Source: Clostridium_AD sp050717535
GTDB taxonomy: Bacteria > Bacillota > Clostridia > Clostridiales > Clostridiaceae
DNA length: 64,000 nt
Direction of reading: 5' to 3'
NCBI RefSeq assembly: GCF_050717535.1
Contig: NZ_JBOITM010000086.1
Coordinates: forward strand, 1-64,000
The notes under the pieces are model-generated. The model made no database searches and was not told the origin of the DNA. It worked only from the letters and a program-made list of their open reading frames with translations. Shown piece after piece: positions 16,898 through 25,278 of the stretch. The translations under genes and the position numbers were made by a program. Numbering within the stretch: position 1 is the stretch's first letter; the number at the start of each line of letters is the position of its first letter.

Positions 16898-17293
16898 TTA
16901 TAAATTCTTACTGTCGCTATCAGTGATATTAATGCTATCAGTATTTTCATAGTCTAGCATAGTACATTTGCCATCAAGAATTCCGCCTTCGGAAATCATT
17001 AATTTTTTAGCTGAAATGTCTCCCTTGATCTTGCCACAAGGTTCTATGGTTAAAGTGCTTTTACAAGATATATTTCCATGAAGTATTCCATTTATATATG
17101 CATTGTTACATATCATATTGCCTTTTATGTGACCAGATTCTCCTAGTATTATATCCTCTTCACAAAAGAGGTCACCATCAATAGAACCATCTATTTTTAA
17201 CAATCCATTTATATTTATAGAGCCAGTAACACAACATTGTTCACCAATTAAAGTTTCAATTCTATTTAATTCTTTTTCTTTATTATTAAACAT
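16898..17293 (-). CDS. Bactofilin family polymer-forming protein
   Basis: Bactofilins are small beta-helical proteins that polymerise at the inner face of the membrane and take part in cell shape or envelope work. The 131-residue protein shows the family's repetitive pattern of short Gly-turn strands (INGLLKIDGSIDGDL, GHIKGNMICNNAYING, GKIKGDISAKKLMISEGGILDG), flanked by a short charged N-terminus and a disordered acidic tail. The ATG follows GGAGGAG. It is transcribed alone on the minus strand. No peptidase or cell-wall partner lies beside it; the neighbour is the Asn-rich cluster, on the opposite strand. Confidence 0.88.
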   Translation of the reverse strand: MFNNKEKELNRIETLIGEQCCVTGSININGLLKIDGSIDGDLFCEEDIILGESGHIKGNMICNNAYINGILHGNISCKSTLTIEPCGKIKGDISAKKLMISEGGILDGKCTMLDYENTDSINITDSDSKNL

Positions 17294-17396
17294 ATAAAAT
17301 CTCCTCCAATGTTAAATTATTTTATAATTACAAGTGATATTGTTTTATAAAAACATTTCATAAAAAATAAAATAAAATATGTTTTATAATGCATAA

Positions 17397-17540
17397 AATT
17401 ATGGGAAAAGGTTAATATTATAAAGGTAATCGGAGTTAAAATCTCCATTAGCATAAAAATAATTACTAAATTATTATTAATTATTTTATGTGAACCCCCC
17501 ATCCCCCTTGGGACCGATAATACGGTCCCTTTTGTATTTT
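17397..17540 (+). ncRNA. Candidate small RNA, orphan promoter-terminator pair
   Basis: TATAAT at 17385-17390 precedes a 140-base stretch with a stem TAATCGGAG/CTCCATTA (17427-17450). It ends in a clear plus-strand terminator, GGGACCGATAATACGGTCCC (17510-17529) followed by TTTTGTATTTTATT. No plus-strand gene reads into it, because the preceding one ends at the 16855 terminator. No convincing -35 box and no known RNA family was recognised. It fills most of the 333-base gap between bactofilin and the 17627 gene. Confidence 0.3.
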
Positions 17541-17626
17541 ATTAAATACATTAATAGTGATTATAAAATAAATATATGATTAATACCTATATTCTATTAC
17601 AATTTCATTTGGAAAGCCTGGGAGTT

Positions 17627-18604
17627 TTACTTGATGCTAATAGAGCTAATCTTAAAGATGGAAGTATTATCACCATTAGGTAAAAGCTTAAGAATTAATT
17701 CTATGGTACAGTTTTTGGTGTCTTTTGGAGAGTTAACATTAGTTCCTTTAAAATTTAAAGTCCATAGAATATCACTTGCATTACCATTTTTGTCCCAAGC
17801 ATAATCTTTAAAAACCGCATCTTGAAAGTTGAAATACAATTTTTTATTTGATAAATCGCTTAATAGTGAAATATCATTACCATTTAATTTATCGGTGAAA
17901 AGTTTTTTTGAGATGTTTAGTTCTGCTAATGGAAAACTTGTCATGAGATTTATGAAACCTGCTATGGTGTTTTTACCCATATAATTATCTGTATAGGTAT
18001 AATCAAAGGATTTTAAGCTATCTTTAATTAAAATATAACTTACAAAATTTATTTTGCCATCATTAATATTTCCAGATAAAAATTTAGGAGTTTTATTATT
18101 TTTACTGTCTATAAAACCCAAAATATTGTTTGTGCTGCAAAATATATCATCAAATTTTTCATGGTTCCAAAGAAATACATGTTGAACGGAACGATTCACT
18201 GTAGAGGATGTAGCTCCTACTGATGTTGTATCCTCAACAGAAGCTTGAGTAAATATTTCAGGTACATTGTTTCTAGATATATCCATTAGGGTTAGTCTCA
18301 TTGGCCATTGCACATAATAATTTCCCACAGTGTTGATTTTTTTAGAAGGCTCTAAATAATAGCTTTTATCTTTTGAATTTATCTGAATATAATATTTATC
18401 ACTATTTGTTTTTATGTAGAGAATATCTTTAGTTCCATCTCCTGTTAGATCAGCCTGCATTATTTTGTTTTCATTAACAATATTAAATGTACTTATAGAA
18501 TCTTTTCTTGGAAATAATAAGGAAGAAAGCAGTATTGTTATTGCAATAATTACTAAAGTATAATAAATATTTTTCTTTTTCAAAAATAACACCTGTAATT
18601 TCAT
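17627..18604 (-). CDS. Membrane-anchored FG-GAP/VCBS-like protein
   Basis: The protein has an N-terminal membrane segment (about residues 13-32) and an extracellular part. That part includes a calcium-type repeat motif, ADLTGDGTKDILYI, and a later LMDISRNNVPEIF that look like FG-GAP beta-propeller blades. No enzyme motif was found. ATG at 18604, behind AAAGGGGGTGG, gives 325 residues; the in-frame GTG three codons upstream overlaps the ribosome binding site and is less likely. It is divergent from the solute-binding lipoprotein gene (18719), with 114 bases between. The role is unknown. Confidence 0.7.
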   Translation of the reverse strand: MKLQVLFLKKKNIYYTLVIIAITILLSSLLFPRKDSISTFNIVNENKIMQADLTGDGTKDILYIKTNSDKYYIQINSKDKSYYLEPSKKINTVGNYYVQWPMRLTLMDISRNNVPEIFTQASVEDTTSVGATSSTVNRSVQHVFLWNHEKFDDIFCSTNNILGFIDSKNNKTPKFLSGNINDGKINFVSYILIKDSLKSFDYTYTDNYMGKNTIAGFINLMTSFPLAELNISKKLFTDKLNGNDISLLSDLSNKKLYFNFQDAVFKDYAWDKNGNASDILWTLNFKGTNVNSPKDTKNCTIELILKLLPNGDNTSIFKISSISIK

Positions 18605-18718
18605 ATATTCCACCCCCTTTAAATTATATGTAGAAGATGTAACAATTATATATTTAATTAATTTATATAAAATAAATTTTAAAAAAATTCATATTTATTA
18701 AGATGACGAGGTGATTTT

Positions 18719-19963
18719 ATGAAAAAATCTTATAAATACATTAAAAATTTATGCGCGGTTATTATTATAATAAGTATTGTAGGTAACCTTTCGGCTTGTA
18801 ATTCTGAAAAAAATGCTAAAGTAAAAAATCTAAATATTTTCTTGGATATAAGTGATGAGTATTCTTCTAATGTAATTAAGTTTTTAATTCAAGATTTTAA
18901 AAAAAACAATCCAGATGTTGAAATAAAGCTAAATGATACATTAGGTAATAAAAGTGATATTATGGAAACAATTAATCTAGGCACAGAAATTGATGCGATT
19001 TTTACTAACAGGAATACCTTAATAGAGCTTACTAAAAAAGGAGTTTTAAGTGATTTAGGAAGCACTTATGAAAAAAATTTTATTAGTGATAGATATTTTG
19101 ATATTATGGGATCTTATGGTAGGATAGGAGATAAATTCTATGGTCTAGGAGTTGTGCCCTATTCTATTGAACTACTATATAATAAAGATTATTTAGAAAA
19201 ATTAAAAATATCTTATCCTAATAATTTAGAAGGATGGTTAAAGGTTTTGAAACAAGTAAGTGCTAAGGGAATTAAGACACCTGTAACACTAACAGAAGAT
19301 GTGAATGCAGATGGATTTCTATATTCATTAACAGCTAATAAGGTTATAAATATTCATGACCTTGAACAGTACTATGATAGTGGTGAAGAGGGTTATAAGA
19401 AGATTAAAGGTATGCAAAAAACATTTGACTCATTTAACACTTTAATAAAAAACAGTGGAATTACTGGGGATTCTTTTGAGGTAGGAAATGAGCAAAGTAT
19501 CAGCAACTTTAATAATGGGGAAATCCCACTGATGGCATGTATTTCTTATTATAATTCTAAACTTAATGGATCCAATATGGGCATAATTGAAGATTATGAT
19601 AACAATTCGAATTATGGTTCTAATGTGCCTATTATAATTAATTCTCTATTGTGTATTCCTATAAATGCAAAAAATGGAGATATTGCTAATGCTTTTATTA
19701 AATACATATACAGTGATGAGGTTCAAGCGAGAATTGTTCAAAAAGGAATTATAAGCGGAAATAAAATTGCAAATAATAGTGTAACTGGTATTGGGAAAAT
19801 AATGGTTCAACATATGAATAAAGCTAATGATAATAGTATTCTTGTTTTGTATAACTTACCTGAAAAGATAAAAAACGGAGTGTTATTAGCTATAAGAAAA
19901 ATTTTAGATGGTGGATATAACTCTAAAGAATGGGATGAATTATTAAAAAAGGCTTACAAGTAA
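18719..19963 (+). CDS. Extracellular solute-binding lipoprotein (family 1), orphan
   Basis: The 414-residue protein starts with a lipoprotein signal peptide: a basic N-terminus, a hydrophobic segment and the lipobox LSAC, with Cys27 as the lipidated residue. The mature part shows the ABC-type sugar-binding fold (FLIQDFKKNNPDVEIKL near the start, YGLGVVPYSIELLYNKDYLEK in the middle, FIKYIYSDEVQARIV near the end). No permease or ATPase gene is adjacent, so it either serves a transporter elsewhere or acts as a sensor. The ATG follows ACGAGGTGAT. A perfect palindromic terminator lies downstream. Confidence 0.85.
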   Translation: MKKSYKYIKNLCAVIIIISIVGNLSACNSEKNAKVKNLNIFLDISDEYSSNVIKFLIQDFKKNNPDVEIKLNDTLGNKSDIMETINLGTEIDAIFTNRNTLIELTKKGVLSDLGSTYEKNFISDRYFDIMGSYGRIGDKFYGLGVVPYSIELLYNKDYLEKLKISYPNNLEGWLKVLKQVSAKGIKTPVTLTEDVNADGFLYSLTANKVINIHDLEQYYDSGEEGYKKIKGMQKTFDSFNTLIKNSGITGDSFEVGNEQSISNFNNGEIPLMACISYYNSKLNGSNMGIIEDYDNNSNYGSNVPIIINSLLCIPINAKNGDIANAFIKYIYSDEVQARIVQKGIISGNKIANNSVTGIGKIMVQHMNKANDNSILVLYNLPEKIKNGVLLAIRKILDGGYNSKEWDELLKKAYK

Positions 19964-19987
19964 AAAAACTTAAAAGTAAAAAAACTT

Positions 19988-20057
19988 AAAAGTAATTTGC
20001 AATAAAAAAGAAGTATAAAATTAATTTTATACTTCTTTTTTATTGCAAATTACTTTT
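19988..20057. terminator. Perfect 35-base palindrome, bidirectional terminator
   Basis: The arms 19988-20022 and 20023-20057 are exact reverse complements with no loop bases. They contain A6 and T6 runs, so they work as a terminator in both directions for the convergent 18719 and perR genes. The right arm includes the final codons and stop of perR (stop at 20050). Confidence 0.85.
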
Positions 20058-20460
20058 GGCAATCTTTGCATAAACCATAAAAATATATTTTGCTTTCTAG
20101 AACCTCATAGTTAGTATATTGCTTTACGTCTTCATTTACATTTGAAAAAGATATGCCTTCTACGTCATCAACTCTACCGCAACTCATGCACTGTATGTGA
20201 GGATGTGAACTCATATTGCCATCATATCTAAAGTTACCTTCACCTACATTAAGTTCTATTATTAATTCAACTTGTACAAGGGTTTTTAATGCCTTATATA
20301 TTGTAGCCAAACTCATAGTGGGGTAAGTTGGTTGAAGCGCTTTGTAAATCACTTCTGCAGAAGGGTGTTCTTTCGTGGATTTCAAGTATTTATAAACTGC
20401 AATACGTTGAGGTGTGAGCTTTAATTTTTTTTCTCTAAAAATTGTAGTAATGTTCTCCAT
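20050..20460 (-). CDS. perR: Fur-family peroxide-responsive repressor (PerR-like)
   Basis: This metal-dependent repressor of oxidative-stress genes has an N-terminal winged helix (LTPQRIAVYKYL, TIYKALKTL) and a C-terminal dimer domain. The structural zinc site is complete: CMSC and the C-terminal CKDC. The regulatory metal ligands expected of PerR are present: His in EHPSA, Asp in RYDG, both His in HPHIQC, and Asp in RVDD (Asp rather than Glu, which favours PerR over Fur). Starting at the ATG at 20460 gives 136 residues; an ATG three codons upstream is possible. It is a single gene. Confidence 0.88.
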   Translation of the reverse strand: MENITTIFREKKLKLTPQRIAVYKYLKSTKEHPSAEVIYKALQPTYPTMSLATIYKALKTLVQVELIIELNVGEGNFRYDGNMSSHPHIQCMSCGRVDDVEGISFSNVNEDVKQYTNYEVLESKIYFYGLCKDCQK

Positions 20461-20497
20461 ATACACCATCCTATAATGTAATTTAATGTTATAAGGC

Positions 20498-20511
20498 TTA
20501 TTATATAATAA
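20498..20511. promoter_or_regulatory. Possible PerR-type palindrome upstream of perR
   Basis: TTATTATATAATAA is a perfect 14-base palindrome about 40 bases before the perR start. It resembles, but does not match exactly, the Per box TTATAATNATTATAA. Autoregulation is plausible, but the AT-rich background weakens the case. Confidence 0.25.
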
Positions 20512-20637
20512 AAACTATTACTTGTCAAAACATATAATGGAAGTTGTATAAATGAAAAATAAAAATTTTATTGCATTTTTAATTCATTTATAGAATAAGT
20601 AACATATATTAGTAATATAGAGAGGAGGGCTGATATT

Positions 20638-22014
20638 TTGAAAAATACCTACGTATTAGATACCAATGTTATTTTATATTCACCCAGCGCTATATTATCT
20701 TTTGGAGATAACGATGTAATAATACCCGAAGTTGTATTAGAAGAATTAGATAGTTTTAAAAAAGATAAAAGTGATTTAGGAGCTAATGCCAGATATGCTG
20801 CTAGACTTATTGATAAACTTAGACTTGAGGGAAAACTGAATGAGGGTGTAGAGCTGAAAAATGGTGGAAGACTTAGAGTAGAAATGAATCATTACGATAC
20901 CAAAATTCCTCTTTCTTGGAGTAAAGAAAAGGCAGACAATAGAATACTACAAGTATGCAAGGGGCTTAAAGAACAAGGGGAAGATGTATGGTTGATAACC
21001 AAAGATATATTTCTACGAATTAAAGCAGATGCTGTAGATATTAAAGTAGATGATTATTATGAAAAATTTGTGCCTGAATATGATGATCAGTATACAGGGA
21101 GGAGTGAAGTATTTGTAACTTCTGAAAAGCTTCAGGAGTTTTTTAGTAAAAAAGTTTTAAAGGCCAGTACATTACTTAATTATGATGAGAATTCAGAAGA
21201 ATATACCATACCAATTTTATACACAAACCAATTTTTAATAATTCATTCAATGGAAAACCCAAAACAAACTGCACTAGGTAGATATGATGGTAAAAATGTA
21301 GTACCGCTTTACAGTAAGGAAAGTAAGCCACTTGGAGTAGTCCCAAGAAATGTGGGACAGAGATTTATGCTAGAAGCATTAAGTATGGATGCAATAAAAG
21401 CCCCCTTAGTAATTGTTAAGGGGCCTGCAGGAACTGCTAAAACATTATTTTCATTAGCAGTGGGGCTTCAAAAGATACTTCAAGATAATAGTGAACACTA
21501 CAGAAGAATTTTAGTTTGTAGGCCTAACGTTACCATGGATGAGGATATAGGCTTTTTGCCTGGTACAGAGCAAGAAAAAATATCGCCTTTTATGAGGCCA
21601 ATATTTGATAATTTAGAAATACTTGTGGATTCTGATGAAAAAGAACGTTATAAAAATGAGAAAGAATTAACAGATAAGATAAAAGATTTATTTGATAGGA
21701 GAATTATAACCACCGAAGCGGTTGCTTACCTTAGAGGAAGGTCCATAGTTAAAAATTGGGTCATTATAGATGAGGCACAAAATTTGTCACCCAAACAGGT
21801 TAAGACAATAATAACTAGAGTTGGTGAGGGAACTAAGTTAATTCTTATTGGAGACCCAGAACAAATAGATCATCCTTTTCTTGATTCTAGATCAAATGGT
21901 TTGTGTTATGCATCTGAAAAAATGAAGGGTAGTGATTTGTGTTATCAGGTGACTTTAAAATATGATGAATGTGAGAGGTCGCCTCTAGCATATGAAGGTT
22001 CGAAAAAATTATAA
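20638..22014 (+). CDS. PIN domain plus PhoH-like ATPase
   Basis: The 458-residue protein joins an N-terminal PIN ribonuclease domain (VLDTNV at residues 5-10, further acidic residues in EVVLEELDSFK and ADNRIL) to a C-terminal PhoH-like ATPase. The ATPase has Walker A GPAGTAKT (262-269) and Walker B VIIDEAQ around Asp378. Proteins of this PhoH2/YlaK type are thought to unwind and cut RNA. The start is TTG behind GAGGAGGG. It is a stand-alone gene with its own terminator, and no antitoxin-like small gene precedes it. Confidence 0.93.
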   Translation: MKNTYVLDTNVILYSPSAILSFGDNDVIIPEVVLEELDSFKKDKSDLGANARYAARLIDKLRLEGKLNEGVELKNGGRLRVEMNHYDTKIPLSWSKEKADNRILQVCKGLKEQGEDVWLITKDIFLRIKADAVDIKVDDYYEKFVPEYDDQYTGRSEVFVTSEKLQEFFSKKVLKASTLLNYDENSEEYTIPILYTNQFLIIHSMENPKQTALGRYDGKNVVPLYSKESKPLGVVPRNVGQRFMLEALSMDAIKAPLVIVKGPAGTAKTLFSLAVGLQKILQDNSEHYRRILVCRPNVTMDEDIGFLPGTEQEKISPFMRPIFDNLEILVDSDEKERYKNEKELTDKIKDLFDRRIITTEAVAYLRGRSIVKNWVIIDEAQNLSPKQVKTIITRVGEGTKLILIGDPEQIDHPFLDSRSNGLCYASEKMKGSDLCYQVTLKYDECERSPLAYEGSKKL

Positions 22015-22031
22015 ATATATTGATTTTGTCG

Positions 22032-22064
22032 GAGAGAGTATAAGAAATTATGCTCTCTTTTGTA
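22032..22064 (+). terminator. Terminator after the PIN-PhoH gene
   Basis: GAGAGAGTA pairs with TGCTCTCTT and runs into TTTGTATT. Confidence 0.75.
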
Positions 22065-22178
22065 TTAAATTATCGTATTAGTAATTATATTCACAAAAAT
22101 TACATTAATATTTTGTTTTAATATGTATAGTTTTAATGTACAATAGGATAGAACCTAATAAGAAGAAGGATGGGAAGT

Positions 22179-23207
22179 ATGAGGAAACTGAAAAAAAACA
22201 GAAAAACTAAGAAAACAAAAAAACGTACAAGCACTCTTGTTATATTATTTATTGTATTTGAACTTGTTTTCACAGCAGTTACAGGCCCATATATGCTTTA
22301 TTATGGTCCATTTAAAAATGCAAAGACTACAGTAGTAGGTGCAGCTATGACTACTCTTACATTACAATGGCTAGCGAAAGCTTTTTTATCCGATGCGAAA
22401 ATAAAAGAAATCATGAAGGAACAATCGGTGGAAACTGTAGCTCAAGCTAATCTAGATGATAAAACATCAGGGGTAAAGGTAGAAAATAAAGATGATGATA
22501 GCATTGAAAGATATGACATAACAGGTAAAAAGTACAAAGGCTACGTATTAATAATTAGTGATCCAACTAGGATAAAAGTTGGGTATAGTAGCAAACTTGG
22601 AGTGGAAGGTGAGCTAACTAGTGAAATTGCAAAAGCAAATAATGCAGTTGCGGCCATTAATGGTGGTGCGTTTACAGATAAAGCTGTTGACGTGGAATGG
22701 GCAGGAACGGGAGCAAATCCAACAGGAATAATAATGACTAATGGGAAAACAGAGTTTAGTGACATAAAAAATGAAAACAAAAGAACAGAGGTTGTTGCAT
22801 TAACTAAAGAAGGAAAGTTATTAGTTGGTCTCCACAGCATTACAGAAATGGAAAAAGTTGGAGTAACTGAAGCGTTATCATTTGGTCCAGCTATGATAGT
22901 TAATGGAAAGAAAATGATAAATTCAGGTGAGGGGGGTATGGGTATAGCGCCTAGGACAGCTATTGCACAAAGGCAAGATGGGGCAATAATATTATTAGTT
23001 ATTGATGGAAGACAAGTAAATAGTATAGGGGCTACTTTGAGAGAAGTGCAAGACATATTGTATGATGAATATGGTGCTGTTAATGCTACTAACTTAGATG
23101 GAGGCTCTTCGGCCACTATGTTTTACAATGATGAAGTTATAAACAATCCTAGTGACAGTCTGGGAGAGAGAGCAATACCTTCAATTATGTATGTGGAGAG
23201 TAGATAA
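22179..23207 (+). CDS. Phosphodiester glycosidase (NAGPA domain) membrane protein
   Basis: The 342-residue protein has a basic N-terminus, one membrane segment (about residues 21-41) and an extracellular NAGPA/DUF2233 domain. Family marks are AAINGGAF, GPAMIVNGK, APRTAIAQ and the strongly conserved NLDGGSSATMF. Relatives remove GlcNAc-phosphodiester groups or act on exopolysaccharide, so a cell-surface polysaccharide substrate is likely. I chose ATG 22179 because AAGAAGGA lies nine bases upstream; the ATG at 22170 is too close to it. The 23238 gene follows 30 bases later, suggesting an operon of two surface proteins. Confidence 0.88.
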   Translation: MRKLKKNRKTKKTKKRTSTLVILFIVFELVFTAVTGPYMLYYGPFKNAKTTVVGAAMTTLTLQWLAKAFLSDAKIKEIMKEQSVETVAQANLDDKTSGVKVENKDDDSIERYDITGKKYKGYVLIISDPTRIKVGYSSKLGVEGELTSEIAKANNAVAAINGGAFTDKAVDVEWAGTGANPTGIIMTNGKTEFSDIKNENKRTEVVALTKEGKLLVGLHSITEMEKVGVTEALSFGPAMIVNGKKMINSGEGGMGIAPRTAIAQRQDGAIILLVIDGRQVNSIGATLREVQDILYDEYGAVNATNLDGGSSATMFYNDEVINNPSDSLGERAIPSIMYVESR

Positions 23208-23237
23208 TTAATATTTTAAATTAAAGGAGAAAGCATT

Positions 23238-24266
23238 ATGAAATGGAAGAAAAGAATATTTATATGGATAGTAGTGTCTTTATCTTTACAATGTTTAGTT
23301 CTCTTTTATGTGGATCATTATTTTTTAGCTCCTGATTCAAAGGTAGCATCGAAAAAAGTTGAGCCAGAAGAAACCGAAAAAATAAAAAACATTGATATTA
23401 CTGTTCCAGCGAATGCAGAAAATATATTAGTGTCCTACGATGCTAAATATTTATCTTATTATGAAGAGGGAAAATTAAAAGTTGTTAACTGTAAAGATGG
23501 AACAATAAAGGATATATCTGTAGATGAAGGTTGTGCAATTTCTTTTTCCAAATGGCTTCCAGATAGAAATAGAATGCTTTTGGTAGAGAAAAACAGCTAT
23601 GATGACTCTAGTAATTTAGTGTTATATCATTATGATATGTCAAAGGATGAAAAAGTAAAGATAAAAGATTTAGCTTGGGCTAACACAAATTCTGAGGTAA
23701 AAGATATTCAATCAGCAACTTTAACAGGAGTTAATTACGTAAAAGTTTCAAGTGAAGGTGAACGAAGTAGCATATACAGAATTGATAGGATGGGAACCAT
23801 GACAAAAACTGATACAATTCCTAGTTTTATAAATAGAATATCGGTGTTACGTCATGAAGATAAATTAATATACGAGGGGTCAGTTTATAATAAAATATAT
23901 GCTACCAATAGAGAAAATTCTATAACTGTAGAAGGTGTGGACAAGCTAACATTAATTGGTGATGATGATGATGACAATGTGTATCTGGGAGAATTAAAAG
24001 ACAAATTAATAAGCAAAATTTATTATGGCAAAATATCAGATGACACTGCGGACTGGAAAGTCATTGAATTAAAAGACCCTACTGAATCAAAAGATTTATA
24101 TGTTACGTCAGAAGGTAAGGTATATCAAAATGACTCACTTAAGGGCATAGTAAAAGAAATTAGTTCTGGAGCGGAAACTAGCTATGAAGGAAAATTAGTG
24201 CAGTTATATGCTAAAGGAGTAGTATCTTTAGTAAATAATAAAATATATTTTCTTCCTTTTAAGTAA
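23238..24266 (+). CDS. Membrane-anchored protein, possible beta-propeller, unknown function
   Basis: I do not recognise a named family. The 342-residue protein has one N-terminal membrane segment (about residues 8-27), a Glu/Lys-rich linker and a long extracellular part. This has repeated strand-turn patterns such as LVSYDAKYLSYYEEGKLKVV and LPDRNRMLLVEKNSYDDSSN, typical of TolB/WD-like propellers. It contains a run of five Asp (GDDDDDN). The ATG follows AAAGGAGAAAGC. Cotranscription with the NAGPA protein suggests that the two work on the same surface polymer (inference). Confidence 0.72.
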   Translation: MKWKKRIFIWIVVSLSLQCLVLFYVDHYFLAPDSKVASKKVEPEETEKIKNIDITVPANAENILVSYDAKYLSYYEEGKLKVVNCKDGTIKDISVDEGCAISFSKWLPDRNRMLLVEKNSYDDSSNLVLYHYDMSKDEKVKIKDLAWANTNSEVKDIQSATLTGVNYVKVSSEGERSSIYRIDRMGTMTKTDTIPSFINRISVLRHEDKLIYEGSVYNKIYATNRENSITVEGVDKLTLIGDDDDDNVYLGELKDKLISKIYYGKISDDTADWKVIELKDPTESKDLYVTSEGKVYQNDSLKGIVKEISSGAETSYEGKLVQLYAKGVVSLVNNKIYFLPFK

Positions 24267-24296
24267 GTAGGTACATAAATAAGTTGTTGTGATTTT

Positions 24297-24322
24297 AAAC
24301 TATGCCTTAGGCATGGTTTTTT
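24297..24322 (+). terminator. Terminator after 23238 gene
   Basis: AAACTATGCC pairs with GGCATGGTTT over a TTAG loop and is followed by T residues. The rest of the 361-base gap up to 24628 holds a short palindrome TTCTGCAA/TTGCAGAA (24340-24359), a promoter and a leader hairpin. Confidence 0.75.
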
Positions 24323-24525
24323 ATTATATAGTAAACAGCTTCTGCAAATGATTGCAGAAAACATTTATACTCGACTGTAGCGATATTATGCTCTTATAAT
24401 AACTTATCTAATAGTTTAATTTAATGAGAGTATAATGTTATTCTTAGAGAATACATTTATAGAAGTGGATAAGTTGAAATATATTTATATGTTTTGAAAA
24501 TATTGGATTAAAAATAAAAAAACTT

Positions 24526-24534
24526 TGCTATAAT
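24526..24534 (+). promoter_or_regulatory. Extended -10 promoter for the M50/two-component operon
   Basis: TGCTATAAT fits the extended -10 form TGNTATAAT. No good -35 box was seen. It would give a leader of about 85 bases that contains the stem at 24579-24617. Confidence 0.45.
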
Positions 24535-24578
24535 AGATAGATTGAACATCTAAAAAATAACAAGTTAAAGATGCCCTA

Positions 24579-24617
24579 ACAAGATAAATAATAATTAGCA
24601 ACTGCTATTTATCTTGT
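24579..24617 (+). promoter_or_regulatory. Leader hairpin before the M50 peptidase gene
   Basis: ACAAGATAAATA and TATTTATCTTGT form a perfect 12-base stem with a 15-base loop. It ends just before AGGA, the only ribosome-binding-like bases before the TTG start at 24628, so it may influence translation. Confidence 0.4.
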
Positions 24618-24627
24618 AGGAATAGAA

Positions 24628-25278
24628 TTGGGTACAGTAGATATAGTAGATAAGCTTTTGATGATACCAGCAATTTTAATAGCATTTACTTTTCATGAGT
24701 ATGCACATGCTATCACAGCAGATAGGTTAGGAGACAAAACACCTAGATTTCAAGGAAGACTTACACTAAATCCCATTGCGCATATAGATCCAATGGGATT
24801 TATTATGATTTTAATATTTAACTTTGGATGGGCAAAACCTGTTCAGACAAATCCTAGTGCCTATAAAAATTATTATAAGGATGATTTGAAGGTTTCATTA
24901 GCAGGTCCTGTTGCTAATATTATCATAGGATTTGTTTTTGCACTTTTGTCTGTATTGTTTTCAAAGTTTTCGCCAGTTCAAGGTGAATTATATACCATTA
25001 TCCTACAAATGCTGATGATTACAGGGGTCTTAAATTGTATATTATTTTTTCTTAATTTAGTGCCAATACCAGGCTTTGATGGATTCCATATAGTTAGGGA
25101 TTTATTTCCAAAGGCTTTTTATGATTTATCAGATACATTAACTAGGTATCAATTCTTAATATTTATGGTATTAGTACTTCCTATATTACCTAATAACCAA
25201 TCAGTTTTCACTTATCTTGTGCAAGTACCAGGACTGTGGTTATATTCTCTTTTCACCAATATTGTAGGAATGATCTAA
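24628..25278 (+). CDS. Site-2 protease-like zinc metallopeptidase (M50 family)
   Basis: This polytopic membrane protein of 216 residues has the zinc motif HEYAH (in TFHEYAHAI) in its first membrane segment and the third-ligand region NLVPIPGFDGFH later. It resembles B. subtilis YwhC-type M50 peptidases, which cleave within the membrane; no substrate is known. The start is TTG at 24628 with only a weak ribosome binding site. The next in-frame Met lies eleven codons on. The histidine kinase gene begins at the base after its stop codon, so the protease may be linked to signalling. Confidence 0.88.
   Translation: MGTVDIVDKLLMIPAILIAFTFHEYAHAITADRLGDKTPRFQGRLTLNPIAHIDPMGFIMILIFNFGWAKPVQTNPSAYKNYYKDDLKVSLAGPVANIIIGFVFALLSVLFSKFSPVQGELYTIILQMLMITGVLNCILFFLNLVPIPGFDGFHIVRDLFPKAFYDLSDTLTRYQFLIFMVLVLPILPNNQSVFTYLVQVPGLWLYSLFTNIVGMI

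Noticed and set aside
17317..17502. Open frame of 61 codons on the minus strand
   Set aside because: It has AT-rich composition, no ribosome binding site and overlaps the bactofilin promoter region.
21985..22014. tRNA T-loop-like GGTTCGAA
   Set aside because: It lies in the coding end of the PhoH gene and has no acceptor or anticodon stem.
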